DNA of 64,000 bases. It comes from Alentia gelatinosa (taxonomy: Eukaryota > Annelida > Polychaeta > Phyllodocida > Polynoidae). Below the pieces are notes generated by a model. That model was not told where the DNA came from. It did not search any database and was given only the letters and a program-made list of their open reading frames with translations. Positions 10,300-22,560 of this stretch are shown piece after piece (the stretch's first letter is position 1; the number at the start of each line of letters is the position of its first letter). The position numbers and the translations under genes were made by a program. The stretch covers positions 178,936,303-179,000,302 of the forward strand of contig OX465579.1 of NCBI GenBank assembly GCA_950022655.1, given 5' to 3'.

Positions 10300-13200
10300 T
10301 AGCAAGGGAAGGCTGGAGTCACAGTGTGTTGGTATGGGTGTCGCAGTGTGTTGGTATGGGTCTGTGTGTTGGTATTGGTATAACAGTGTGCTGATATGGG
10401 TTTCACAGTGTGTTGGTATAGGTGTTACAGTTAGAGTGTGTTGGTATGGGTCTAGAAGGGTGTTTGTACGTTAAGGTTATAAGGCTGGGTGTATAAGGAC
10501 ATGCTGAGATCAGTAGAACAGCCCCGGATACCGGTGTGTTAGTATGGGTCTCACAGTGTGTTGGTACGGGTCTAACAGGGTGTTTGTACATTAAGGTTAT
10601 AAGGCTGGGTGTATAAGGACATGCTGAGATCTGTAGAACAGGCCCCGGTATCACAGTGTGTTGGTATGGGTCTTACAGTGTGTTCATATGGTTGTTACAG
10701 TTACAGTGTGTTGGTATGGGTCTAACAGTGTGTTGATAAGGGTCTCACAGTGTGTTGGTACGGGTCTAACAGGGTGTTTGTACATTAAGGTTATAAGGCT
10801 GGGTGTATAAGGACATGCTGAGATCTGTAGAACAGGCCCCGGTATCACAGTGTGTTGGTATGGGTCTAACAGTGTGTTTGTACGTTAAGGTTATCAGGCT
10901 GGGTGTATAAGGACACATTGAGATCAGTAGAACAGCCCGGATACTGGTGTGTTGTTATGGGTCTAACAGGGTGTCGCTACGGGTGTTACAGTTACAGTGT
11001 GTTGGGTGTTGGTGTGTATAAAGACACACTAAGATCAGTAGAACAGCCCCGGATACCGGTGTGTTGTTATGGGTCTAACAGGGTGTCGGTACGGGTGTTA
11101 CAGTTACAGTAAGTCGGTACGTTAAGGTTATCAGGCTGGGTGTTACAGTTACAGTGTGTTGGGTGTTGGTGTGTATAAAGACATGTTGAGATCAGTAGAA
11201 CAGCCCCGGATACCGGTGTGTTGGTATGGGTCTCACAGTGTGTTGGTATGGGTGTTACAGTTACAGTGTGTCGGTACATTAAGGTTATCAGGGTGGGTGT
11301 TACAGTTACAGTGTGTTGGGTGTTGGTGTGTATAAAGACATGTTGAGATCAGTAGAACAGCCCCGGATACCGGTGTGTTGGTATGGGTCTCACAGTGTGT
11401 TGGTATGGGTCTAACAGCGTGTTCGTATGGGTGTTACAGTTACAGTGTGTTGGTATGGGTCTAACAGGGTGTTTGTACGTTAAGGTTATCAGGCTGGGTG
11501 TTGGTGTATAAGGACACATTGAGATCAGTAGAACAGCCCCGGATACCGGTGTGTTGGTATGGGTCTCACAGTGTGCTGGTAAGGGTCTAACAGCGTGTTC
11601 GTATGGGTGTTACAGTTACAGTGTGTTGGTATGGGTCTAACAGGGTGTTTGTACGTTAAGGTTATCAGGCTGGGTGTATAAGGACACATTGAGATCAGTA
11701 GAACAGCCCCGGATACCGGTGTGTTGGTATGGGTCTCACAGTGTGCTGGTAAGGGTCTAACAGCGTGTTCGTATGGGTGTTACAGTTACAGTGTGTTGGT
11801 ATGGGTCTCACAGTGTGTTTGTACGTTAAGGTTATCAGGCTGGGTGTATAAGGACACATTGAGATCAGTAGAACAGCCCCGGATACCGGTGTGTTGGTAT
11901 GGGTCTAACAGTGTGTTGGTATGGGTCTAACAGTGTGTTGGTATGGGTCTAACAGTGTGTTGGTATGGGTCTAACAGTGTGTTTGTACGTTAAGGTTATC
12001 AGGCTGGGTGTATAAGGACACATTGAGATCAGAAGAACAGCCCCGGATACCGGTGTGTTGGTATGGGTCTCACAGTGTGCTGGTAAGGGTCTAACAGCGT
12101 GTTCGTATGGGTGTTACAGTTACAGTGTGTTGGTATGGGTCTCACAGTGTGTTTGTACGTTAAGGTTATCAGGCTGGGTGTATAAGGACACATTGAGATC
12201 AGTAGAACAGCCCCGGATACCGGTGTGTTGGTATGGGTCTAACAGTGTGTTGGTATGGGTCTAACAGTGTGTTGGTATGGGTCTAACAGGGTGTTTGTAC
12301 GTTAAGGTTATCAGGCTGGGTGTTGGTGTATAGAGACACACTAAGATCAGTAGAACAGCCCGGATACCGGTGTGTTGGTATGGGTGTAACAGTGTGTTGG
12401 TATGGGTGTAACAGGGTGTTTGTACGTTAAGGTTATCAGGCTGGGTGTTGGTGTATAGAGACACACTAAGATCAGTAGAACAGCCCGGATACCGGTGTGT
12501 TGGTATGGGTCTAACAGTGTGTTGGTATGGGTCTAACAGTGTGTTGGTACGGGTCTAACAGTGTGTTGGTATGGGTCTAACAGGGTGTTTGTACGTTAAG
12601 GTTATCAGGCTGGGTGTTGGTGTATAGAGACACACTAAGATCAGTAGAACAGCCCGGATACCGGTGTGTTGGTATGGGTCTAACAGTGTGTTGGTATGGG
12701 TCTAACAGGGTGTTTGTACGTTAAGGTTATCAGGGTGGGTGTTACAGTAACAGTGTGTTGGGTGTTGGTGTATAAAGACACACTAAGATCAGTAGAACAG
12801 CCCGGATACCGGTGTGTTGGTACGGGTCTCACAGTGTGTTGGTACGGGTCTCACAGTGTGTTGGTACGGGTCTAACAGGGTGTTTGTACGTTAAGGTTAT
12901 CAGGCTGGGTGTTGGTGTATAAGGACACACTAAGATCAGTAGAACAGCCCCGGATACCGGTGTGTTGGTATGGGTCTCACAGTGTGTTGGTATGGGTGCT
13001 ACAGTTACAGTGTGTTTGTACGTTAAGGTTATCAGGCTGGGTGTTGGTGTATAAAGACACACTAAGATCAGTAGAACAGGCCCCGATACCGGTGTGTTAG
13101 TATGGGTCTAACAGTGTGTTGGTATGGGTGTTACAGTTACAGTGTGTTTGTACGTTAAGGTTATCAGGCTGGGTGTTGGTGTATAAGGACACATTGAGAT

Positions 13201-13545
13201 CAGTAGAACAGCCCCGGATACCGGTGTGTTGGTATGGGTCTCACAGTGTGTTGGTATAGGTCTAACAGGGTGTTTGTACGTTAAGGTTATCAGGCTGGGT
13301 GTTGGTGTATAAGGACACATTGAGATCAGTAGAACAGCCCGGATACCGGTGTGTTGGTATGGGTCTAACAGTGTGTTGGTATGGGTGTTACAGTTACAGT
13401 GTGTTTGTACGTTAAGGTTATCAGGCTGGGTGTTGGTGTATAAGGACACATTGAGATCAGTAGAACAGGCCTGGATACACAGTGTGTTGGGTATTGGTGT
13501 GTATAGAGACACGCTAAGATCAGTAGAACAGCCCCGGATTCCGGC
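10300..13545. repeat. Large composite minisatellite with higher-order units
   Basis: A 22-bp subunit (CAGTGTGTTGGTATGGGTCTAA) is repeated one to five times, then followed by blocks GTACGTTAAGGTTATCAGG, CTGGGTGTTGGTGTATAAGG, ACACATTGAGATCAGTAGAA and CAGCCCCGGATACCGG. The composite unit is about 110-200 bp depending on how many 22-mers it holds. About 20 composites fill 3.2 kb. The minus-strand peptide frames (TPSLITLTYKHPVRP) follow the repeat and are not considered genes. Confidence 0.95.
11651..12318. repeat. Near-identical 334-bp higher-order duplication
   Basis: The block beginning GTACGTTAAGG at 11651 recurs at 11985, with almost base-for-base identity for roughly 280 bp, including the rare variants GTGTGCTGGTAAGGGTC and AACAGCGTGTTCGTATGGG. 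The second copy has one fewer 22-mer at its end. This marks recent segmental amplification inside the older array. Confidence 0.9.
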
Positions 13546-13697
13546 ACAGAGCAGCAGCCACCGAGGCGCGGACGACGCTGATCCCGGCTCCCAGTAAAAA
13601 GCCGCCGAATGGAAATCCAGCTCTAAATCCGCGGGGAAAACACGGAGCCCGCCCTGCTCCTTAACTGTAGACGTAAACGTCCCTGTTACCCCCTGAC

Positions 13698-14550
13698 CGA
13701 CCGAGAACCGGCCAGAACCGGCCAAGACTGGACCAGAACTGGACCAGAACTGGACCAGAACTAGGAGAGAATTGAGTGAGAACTGGGCGAGAATTGAGAG
13801 AGAACTGGGCGAGAACTGGGCGAGAACTAGGTAAGAACTGGGTGAGAACTTGGCGAGAACTTGGTGAGAAATGGGTGAGAAATGGGCGATAAATGGGCGA
13901 GAACTGGGAGAGAAATGGGAGAGAACTGGAAGAGAACTGGACGAGAACTGGACGAGAACTGGGTAAGATCTAGGTGAGAACTGGGTGAGAACTGGGAGAG
14001 AACTGGGTAAAAACTGGGTGAGAACTGGGTAAGAACTGGGTGATAACTGGGCGAGAACTGGGCGAGAACTGGACGAGAAATTGGCGAGAAATGGGTGAGA
14101 AATGGGTAAGATCTGCATGAGAACCGGGTAAGAACTGGGTGAGAAGTGGGCAAGAAGTGGGTGATAAATGGGTAAGAACTAGGTGAGAACTGGGCAAGAA
14201 CTGGACGAGAATTGGACAAGAACTGGGTGAAAACTGGGTGAGAACTGGACGAAAACTGGACGAGAACTGGACGAAAACTGGACGAGAACTGGGTCCGATC
14301 TGGACGAGAACTGGGACAGAACTGGGACAGAACTGGACGAGAACTGGGCGAGAGCTGGGCGAGAAATGGGTGAGAAATGAGTAAGAACTGGGTGAGAACT
14401 GGGCGAGAAGTAGTCGAGAATCGGACGAGAACAAGGTGAGAACCGGTGAAGATTGTGTGAATTGAGCGAGAACTAGACAAGAACTGGTGAGATCTGGGCG
14501 AGAATTGGTTGAGAACTAGAAAAGAATGGGCGAGAACTGGGCACGGACTG
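13698..14550. repeat. 11-bp minisatellite (GAGAACTGGGC)
   Basis: GAGAACTGGGC and variants (GAGAACTGGAC, GTGAGAAATGG, GTAAGAACTGG) recur about 75 times. Three units restore frame, so all minus-strand frames are open with an 11-residue period (FSPSSRPVLAQ). That property belongs to the unit, and three overlapping frames are open at once, which argues against coding. Confidence 0.95.
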
Positions 14551-14559
14551 AGTGATAAT

Positions 14560-15000
14560 GGGGCGTGGACTAGGCGGAATTGCGTGAGGACTGGACAAGG
14601 CGTCGCTCAGCCAGGATTTTGTTGAGTCTGTTGAGTCGGGATCTTATATAGAAATAAGCCACAACTATGTTAGACTTCAATCTGGTGACAAAGTTCAGAG
14701 TTTGACAGTCCAATGGTTGATTTAGTTTGACTAGGGCACACCTCGCGGTGGCTATAACCGGGAACACAGTACAGGGGATAGTCTGAGTGGAGACTGACGT
14801 GACTATGGTGGAGATGGTGGAGATGTTCGAGTGTGAGCTCAGACTGGACACGTCTGACTCAGGGACACATCTCACGGGGAGTCAGGGTAGATGGCAGGAG
14901 GCTGGTGTGATCTGGGTTTGTTGACTTCAGTTTGAATGGACCGTAATGGATTTGGGAGACTCGGCTGAGACGGATCAGGCAGAAGTGGGTCGCGGATCGG
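14560..15000. other. Unique DNA between arrays, no gene seen
   Basis: About 440 bp of non-repetitive sequence. It contains small direct repeats (GGTGGAGATGGTGGAGATG near 14810) and a TTATATAGAAATAAG stretch near 14643. No exon or element could be supported. Confidence 0.5.
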
Positions 15001-15004
15001 CGGG

Positions 15005-15480
15005 CGGTGGGCGGGGCTGGGGGCTGGGGGCAGGGAACTGGGAACTAGGGGCGGGGCACTGGGTAGAGGTAGGCTGGGGACTGGGGACGGGGGACTGGGG
15101 GCAGGGGACTGGGTAGAGGTAGGCTGGGGGCTGGGAACTGGGTACTAGGGGCAGGGAACTGAGTAGAGGTAGGCTGGGGACTAGGGACTGGGGACTGGGT
15201 GCTGGGTACTGGGTACTGGTGGCTAGGCAGGGGGCTGTGGACTGGGCAGAACTGGGCATGGGGGGCAGGGGTGTGGGGACTAGGAACTGGGAGCTGGGGA
15301 CTGGGGACTGGGGACTGGGGACTAGGGACTAGGGACTAGGGACTAGGGACTAGGGACTGGAGACAGGGGGCTGAGGACTAGGGAATGGGGACTAGGGATT
15401 GGGGACTGGGGACTGGGGACTGGGGTCTAGGGACTAGGGGCTTGGGGCTGGGTTGGGGTAACTTGGGGACTAAGGACGAG
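15005..15480. repeat. G-rich 7-bp (GGGGACT) repeat with GGTAGAGGTAGGCTGGGG blocks
   Basis: Runs of CTGGGGACTGGGGACTGG and CTAGGGACTAGGGACTAGG alternate with GGGTAGAGGTAGGCTGGGG at about 15060, 15112 and 15163 (roughly 51-53 bp apart). Repeated G4 runs on + make quadruplex formation plausible. It is non-coding. Confidence 0.92.
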
Positions 15481-15717
15481 AGGCTTGGCAGTGGATGGGG
15501 GCTTGGGCGGGGGTAAAAATGAAGGTTCGGAAATGGGCGGGGCTACGCGTGGCTGGGCGGGCTAGGCTTGGTGGGCGGGACTGGGGCTGGGGCGGGGCAG
15601 GACCGTACTAGGGGCAGGGCTGGCAAGGTGAGGCTTTGGACTGGGTGGACCTGGGCCGAGCTCAGCATTGCCCCGGTCACACCACGACAACAACCTTCAC
15701 AACGACAACATCCACTC

Positions 15718-15893
15718 TATACCACCCGCCGCCCGCCGCCCGCCGCCCGCCGCCCGCCGCCCGCCGCCCGCCGCCCGCCGCCCGCCGCCCGCCGCCCGCC
15801 GCCCGCCGCCCGCCGCCCGCCGCCCGCCGCCCGCCGCCCGCCGCCCGCCGCCCGCCGCCCGCCGCCCGCCGCCCGCCGCCCGCCGCCCGCCGT
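15718..15893. repeat. Pure CCGCCCG 7-bp array, about 25 copies
   Basis: CCGCCCG is repeated about 25 times without interruption for 176 bp. The purity implies very recent expansion or ongoing slippage. The 7-bp period gives open frames (PPAARRP / AAGGGRR) on both strands. C-rich on + and G-rich on -, so i-motif or quadruplex structures are conceivable. Confidence 0.97.
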
Positions 15894-16035
15894 GTAGAAG
15901 GAGGAAGCCCGCCGCCCGGCGACGTGTGTTGAACAAGCACCTAGCTAGTTCCAAGTTTGCTCGGCAGAGGGTTTTTATCTGCCCCCTGTGTGTAATCAAT
16001 ACGTGTCGGGCATGGCGATCTATGCACGGCCCGGC

Positions 16036-16300
16036 GCCCGCCCGCCGCCCCCCGTACACCCCCGGTACCCCCGCTCACCCCGCCCGCCCGCCGCCCCCCG
16101 TACACCCCCGGCACCCCGCTCACCCCGCCCGCCGCCCCCCGTACACCCCCGCTACCCCGCTCACCCCGCCCCCCGTACACCCCCCGGTACCCCGCTCACC
16201 CCGCCCGCCGCCCCCCGTACACCCCCCGGTACCCCGCTCACCCCGCCCGCCGCCCCCCGTACACCCCCCGGTACCCCGCTCACCCCGCCCGCCGCCCTGT
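16036..16300. repeat. 42-bp GC-rich array, about 6 copies
   Basis: Each unit holds CCCCCCGTACACCCCC, CGGTACCCCGCTCACC and CCGCCCGCCG. GGTACCCCGCTCACC occurs at 16186 and 16228 (42 bp). Units incorporate the CCGCCCG word of the adjacent 7-bp array and a GTACACC word also seen at 5090 and 20200. Confidence 0.93.
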
Positions 16301-16563
16301 CCGCGCCGCATAATCACCAGCCCTGCCCAAACATGGATTTCTTGATTTAAACACAATTTGTGGTTGATGAATGACGGCCTGGCGCCTCGTCCGCCTCCAC
16401 CTCACCCGGCAGACGGGGGACCGGGCGGCCAGCGGGCACCCGGCCTCCTCACACGTCTAGCAACAGTATTTAGTAAGAGTGGGTTTGTGTTACACAGAAA
16501 TGAGCGGATATTCACTGCCCCATGGAGGGTGCCGTCATTTGAGGTGCAGTGTCTTGACTGTGC

Positions 16564-16625
<62 letters not shown>

Positions 16626-16722
16626 TTATATATATATATATTATATATATATATATTATATATATATATTATATATATATATATATCAATATATTTACCT
16701 AATATATATATATATATATATT
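16564..16722. repeat. (TA)n microsatellite, interrupted
   Basis: A long alternating TA run with sparse TTTATATATTTA and TTATATATATATATTA interruptions. Alternating TA can extrude as cruciforms. It adjoins the family B copy from 16780, as such simple runs often do at element tails. Confidence 0.97.
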
Positions 16723-16779
16723 TATTGTGTAAGATGTAAACCACGAGACGCCGACGCGTAGTGGAATCCGAGCGATAGC

Positions 16780-17077
16780 GAGTGTATTACGACGTCAACC
16801 TCGAGTGGTTTCCAGAGCTGCCTGTCCACATAACCATCGTTTGTTGTATTTATTATCCATCTTCTCGAGAAGATTTAACCCAGTAGTTGCCATATCAAAG
16901 GGGCTACTTCTTTGCTCTATAGCACAAAGGGACTATTTCCTTGTATAATACCATGGCTTTGATGCGGCATACCAGGTTTGAATCCGTATAGCCTATTTAT
17001 TGTATCCGACAGGTTTTATACAATGGGTCGTGGTTTACTGAGTCCCCATTGTCAATGGGGTCTTTGTATACGTTGGA
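16780..17077 (-). mobile_element. Dispersed repeat family B, copy 1 (reverse orientation)
   Basis: Read in reverse complement this segment matches 48220-48567 and 53320-53588. Shared words are CGTATACAAAGACCC, GGGGACTCAGTAAACCA, CCCATTGTATA, ATAGTCCCTTTGTGCTATA and the CTCGAGGTTG...GCGAGTGTATTAC block. On + it shows a B-box-like GGTTTGAATCCG near 16975, so a pol III origin is possible. There is no coding capacity. Confidence 0.8.
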
Positions 17078-17212
17078 TGTGAATGTAGGTATGTGGTAAA
17101 TGTGTGTATCTGCCTTTGTTATTTAGCAGTAGGAGCAGTTCTGTTCCCCTGACATTCATTCTCAGGGCTGTATTCATGGCTTGGCTTATCCTCTGTGAGA
17201 GTCTGCGACGTG

Positions 17213-20190
17213 TATGAACTACCCCGCTCCCCGCTCCCATATACACACATAAACTACCCCGCTCCCCGCACCCATATACACACATAAACTACCCCGCTCC
17301 CCGCACCCATATACACACATAAACTACCCCACTCCCCGCTCCCATATACACACATAAACTACCCCGCTCCCCGCATCCATATACACACATAAACTACCCC
17401 GCTCCCCGCTCCCATATACACACATAAACTACCCCGCTCCCCACTCCCATATACACACATAAACTACCCCGCTCCCCGCTCCCATATACACACATAAACT
17501 ACTCCGCTCCCCACTCCCATATACACACATAAACTACTCCGCTCCCCACTCCCATATACACACATAAACTACCCCGCTACCCGCTCCCATATACACGCAT
17601 AAACTACCCCGCTCCCCGCTCCCTTATACACACATAAACTACCCCGCTCCCCACTCCCATATACACACATAAACTACTCCGCTCCCCACTCCCATATACA
17701 CACATAAACTACCCCGCTCCCCACTCCCATACACACATAAACTACCCCGCTCCCCGCTCGCATATACACACATAAACTACCCCGCTCCCTGCACCCATAT
17801 ACACACATAAACTACCCCGCTACCCGCACCCATATACAAACATAAACTACCCCGCTCCCCGCACCCATATACACACATAAACTACCCCGCTCCCCGCTCC
17901 CATATACACACATAAAGAACCCCGCTCCCCACTCCCATATACACACATAAACTACCCCGCTCCCCGCACCCATATACACACATAAACTACCCCGCTCCCC
18001 GCTCCCATATACACACATAAACTACCCCGCTCCCCGCTCCCATATACACACATAAACAACCCCGCACCCATATACACACATAAACCTCCCCCGCTCCCCA
18101 CTCCCATACACACATAAACTACCCCGTTCCCCGCACCCATATATACACATAAACTGCCCCGCTCTCCGCAACCATACACACATAAACTACCCCACTCCCC
18201 GCTCCCATATACACACATAAACTACCCCGCTCCCCGCACCCATATACACACATAAACTACCCCGCTCCCCGCACCCATATACACACATAAACTACCCCGC
18301 TCCCCGCACCCATATACACACATAAAGAACCCCGCTCCCCACACCCATACACACATAAACTACCCCGCTCCCCGCACCCATATACACACATAAACTACCC
18401 CGCTCCCTGCACCCATATACACACATAAACTACCCCGCTACCCGCACCCATATACAAACATAAACTACCCCGCTCCCCGCACCCATATACACACATAAAC
18501 TACCCCGCTCCCCGCTCCCATATACACACATAAAGAACCCCGCTCCCCACTCCCATATACACACATAAACTACCCCGCTCCCCGCACCCATATACACACA
18601 TAAACTACCCCGCTCCCCGCTCCCATATACACACATAAACTACCCCGCTCCCCGCTCCCATATACACACATAAACAACCCCGCACCCATATACACACATA
18701 AACCTCCCCCGCTCCCCACTCCCATACACACATAAACTACCCCGTTCCCCGCACCCATATATACACATAAACTGCCCTGCTCTCCGCAACCATACATACA
18801 TAACCTACCCCACTCCCCGCTCCCATATACACACATAAACTACCCCGCTCCCCGCACCCATATACACACATAAACTACCCCGCTCCCCGCACCCATATAT
18901 ACACATAAACTACCCCGCTCCCCACTCCCATATAAACACATAAACTACCCCGCTCCCCGCTCCCATATACACACCTAAACTACCCCGCTCCCCGCTCCCA
19001 TATACACACATAAACTACCCCGCTCCCCGCACCCATATACACACATAAACTACCCTGCACCCCGCACCCATATACACACATAAACTACCCCGCTCCCCGC
19101 AAATATATACACACATAAACTACCCCGCTCCCCGCACCCATATACACACATAAACTACCCCGCTCCCCGCACCCATATACACACATAAACTACCCCGCTC
19201 CCCGCACCCATATACACACATAAACTACCCTGCTCCCCGCTCCCATATACACACATAAACTACCCCGCTCCCTGCACCCATATACACACATAAACTACCC
19301 CGCTCCCCGCACCCATATACACACATAAACTACCCCGCTCCCCGCACCCATATACACACATAAACTACCCCGCTCCCCGCTCCCATATACACACATAAAC
19401 TACCCCGCTCCCCGCTCCCATATACACACATAAACAACCCCGCACCCATATACACACATAAACCTCCCCCGCTCCCCACTCCCATACACACATAAACTAC
19501 CCCGTTCCCCGCACCCATATATACACATAAACTGCCCCGCTCTCCGCAACCATACACACATAAACTACCCCACTCCCCGCTCCCATATACACACATAAAC
19601 TACCCCGCTCCCCGCACCCATATACACACATAAACTACCCCGCTCCCCGCACCCATATATACACATAAACTACCCCGCTCCCCACTCCCATATAAACACA
19701 TAAACTACCCCGCTCCCCGCTCCCATATACACACCTAAACTACCCCGCTCCCCGCTCCCATATACACACATAAACTACCCCGCTCCCCGCACCCATATAC
19801 ACACATAAACTACCCTGCACCCCGCACCCATATACACACATAAACTACCCCGCTCCCCGCAAATATATACACACATAAACTACCCCGCTCCCCGCACCCA
19901 TATACACACATAAACTACCCCGCTCCCCGCACCCATATACACACATAAACTACCCCGCTCCCCGCACCCATATACACACATAAACTACCCTGCTCCCCGC
20001 TCCCATATACACACATAAACTACCCCGCTCCCTGCACCCATATACACACATAAACTACCCCGCTCCCCGCTCCCATATACACACATAAACTACCCCGCTC
20101 CCCACACCCATATACACACATAAACTACCCCGCTCCCCGCATCCATATACACACATAAACTACCCCGCTCCCCGCATCCATATACACACA
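17213..20190. repeat. 35-bp minisatellite, about 85 copies, with long higher-order repeats
   Basis: The unit combines CCCATATACACACATAAACT and ACCCCGCTCCCCGCA (35 bp, as between 17238 and 17273). Variant patterns repeat at long range: the block at 17812-18218 recurs 618 bp later at 18430-18836, and part of it again at 19330-19596. Minus-strand frames (MCVYGSGERGSL) are unit artefacts. Confidence 0.97.
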
Positions 20191-20194
20191 TAAA

Positions 20195-20515
20195 GCATCA
20201 ACCCCCTCCCCCGTACGCACCACACCTCCCCCATACACACCACACCTCCCCCCTTCACACCACACCTCCCCCGTACACACCTGAACCTCCTCCGTACACA
20301 CCACACCTCCCCCCGTACACACCACACCTCCCCCGTACACACCACACCTCCCCCCGTACACACCACACCTCCCCCGTACACACCTCACCTCCCCCCGTAC
20401 ACACCTCACCCCCCACGTACACACCACACCTCCCCCCGTACACACCACACCTCCCCCGTACACACCACACCTCCCCCGTACACACCACACCTCCCCCGTA
20501 CACACCACACCTCCA
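20195..20515. repeat. 20/21-bp array (CCCCCGTACACACCACACCT)
   Basis: About 16 units of CCCCCGTACACACCACACCT, some with an extra C. The GTACAC word is shared with the 42-bp and 7-bp GC-rich arrays. Directly abuts the 35-bp array. Confidence 0.95.
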
Positions 20516-20636
20516 CGCGGTCCCGGGCCGGCCAAACGGCGCCTCACCTGCACCAGCAATTAGAGAAGAACAATTGATCAGCGGCTGAGGGATTTTCGAG
20601 GTCGGGGCCAGCCGCCCGCCGTACATGCCCCGCGGT

Positions 20637-20707
20637 ATACCGCCCGCCGCCCGCCGCCCGCCGCCCGCCGCCCGCCGCCCGCCGCCCGCCGCCCGCCGCC
20701 CGCCGCT
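20637..20707. repeat. Short pure CCGCCCG array, about 10 copies
   Basis: Ten near-perfect CCGCCCG units preceded by GCCCGCCGTACATGCCCCGC. This is the third tract of the same 7-mer in 16 kb. Confidence 0.95.
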
Positions 20708-20979
20708 CACCACGTGATACTTGCCAGGACCCGCCCGCCCAAATGACCCGGATCCACTTTCCCGGCTCCCAACTAAAAATGATAGCATCTCCAACGCCAC
20801 CGATCCCCATGCGGTATGTCGGCCCCATTACGGGCCCCATTACAGGCCCCATTACGGGCGTGAGGAGGGTGAGGGGGGTGTCTTGAGATTTGGCTTAGGT
20901 CGTGTTTCTAACGATCGGAGAAGGAGTATAACTAGGGTAGGAATACCACAAGCACCATGACCGGAGTGTACTGCAGCGA

Positions 20980-21335
20980 GACCGCTGTACTGTTCTCAGA
21001 CCACCACTATCACCGCCATGGGCAATACGGGCAGACCTCTAACCTTAATGACCTATAGCAGCTATATCTCTGTATCATTCTCAGACCATCTCTCTTACCG
21101 CCATGGGCAATACGGGCAGACCTCTAACCTTAATGACCTATAGCAGCTATATCTCTCTGCCATTCTCTGACCACCTCCATAACTACCATGGGCAATACGA
21201 GCAGCAGTATGACCTTGATGACCATCAATTGTACCAACATCTCTGTACCATTCTCTAATCACTTCTATTATATACAGCCATAAGCAATATGACTCGAAGT
21301 ATGACCTTGTTAACCTTCTACAGTGGCCACATCGC
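20980..21335. repeat. 85-bp tandem array, about 4 copies
   Basis: CCATGGGCAATACGGGCAGA is at 21016 and 21101 and diverged at 21186 (85-bp steps), then CCATAAGCAATATGAC near 21278. Each unit also has CTTAATGACC and a TCTCTGTACCATTCTC word. Divergence rises to the right. Confidence 0.92.
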
Positions 21336-21571
21336 TGTACCATGCACCTAACACTGGGTAGTTTTCTCGCACGCCACTCGCCCACCTGTTATTCTCACAA
21401 AGTCCCGATTAACCTCGCAACTGTGGAGGTGCATCTCTCCTCTATCTCTACAAGGTCGGGCCCTGTGGTGCCGTCTTGTTTGTCACGTGATTGTCTTGAC
21501 GCGATGCCCACGACTCCCTGTCTGAATGTAGTGTGATGGGAGCTACAGGGGACGCTTTGACATCTCGGTGC

Positions 21572-21611
21572 GCATGCCCGTTTATTGACGTAGAGTAATA
21601 AACGGGAATGC
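21572..21611. other. 15-bp-arm hairpin
   Basis: GCATGCCCGTTTATT (21572-21586) and AATAAACGGGAATGC (21597-21611) are inverted with one mismatch around a 10-nt loop. It lies in unique DNA with no flanking gene, so its role is unknown. Confidence 0.75.
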
Positions 21612-21897
21612 CTTGGAGTTGTCTCATGGTTAAATGAGTCCAATTTACATCCGTTCAGAAACAATGTTAGTCCAAGGTCAACTTCAAGGACGTTATGATG
21701 ACTCACCACTCACAGTGACGTCAGGCACCAAACTGTCTCCACAGAGGAGTGGTGACCTACCCCTGCAGGTGATGAACATGACTGACAGCAGCGCCATCCA
21801 TATGAAGGATTTGAAAATCCTATATACCCATTTTTGAACTAACTAGAGTTACATACCGCTGCTGGGGGTGCATTAAAAATAAGTTATGTGTCGAGGT

Positions 21898-21957
21898 TCA
21901 CGTTTTCGTCCCGCTCTCATGTTTTCGTCCCGCTCTGACGTTTCCGTCCCGCTCTGA
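21898..21957. repeat. Three 19-bp units (GTTTTCGTCCCGCTCT)
   Basis: GTTTTCGTCCCGCTCT begins at 21902 and 21921, with a variant at 21940 (19-bp spacing). The CpG-bearing unit is followed by a TGATCACGTGAT word and by GCGGGACGAG in reverse at about 21977, so the block is a small palindromic cluster. Confidence 0.85.
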
Positions 21958-22244
21958 TCACGTGATAGAATACAGCAGCGGGACGAGACAATAGCTGTTG
22001 TGGTTACTCGATAAGGGTCGCATTTTCTTCGGAAGTGTTTTAGGTAAAGAATTAAGCATTTTTATCGATATTTGAAGGTATATAGGAATAGGAAAACCAA
22101 GTACCAGCAAGCAAAAGTCAAAGTTACTGCCCGCGGCTGACACCTTGGGCAGTAATTTTTCCAAGCCTTACCTCGAAAGTTTCAACTTTTGCTCACCGAA
22201 ACATAGTTTCCCTCTATAACTGTGTTATCACAATAGTTAGCTAA

Positions 22245-22560
22245 ACTACATTCCATAGAGGAAACCTATGAAAGTTTAGGTATCCCATCGAGTTCGAATT
22301 GCATAGTAAATCACAAGGCCAAGCCGCGTGCATGACCTAGTGATTCAAATGAGATGGGATCGAGCTCTTACCCTAAACATGGATGGGTTTCTGAATTGAT
22401 CTCACCCATCACATTGACTAATGGGCGAACATTTGTGACACAGTCTCCCATTGGACATTTTTCCTACATACCTCATGGGAGTTGGATACGAGTTCCCAGT
22501 GTTAGGTCTAGGAGAAAAAAATACCAGGGTTGAGATAAAGGCTAGAAATCCGATGCATTT
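22245..22560 (-). mobile_element. Foldback family F, copy 1 (reverse orientation)
   Basis: The reverse complement matches 26860-27148 and 61528-61905. Shared words are TTATCTCAACCCTGGTATTT, TTAACATTGGGAACTCG, GGGAGACTGTGTCAC and GATCCCATCTCATTTGAAT. The left part, from GGAAACCTATGAAAGTTTAGG to CCTAAACATGGATGGGTTTC, is an imperfect inverted repeat with arms of about 60 bp. No transposase is present. Confidence 0.8.
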
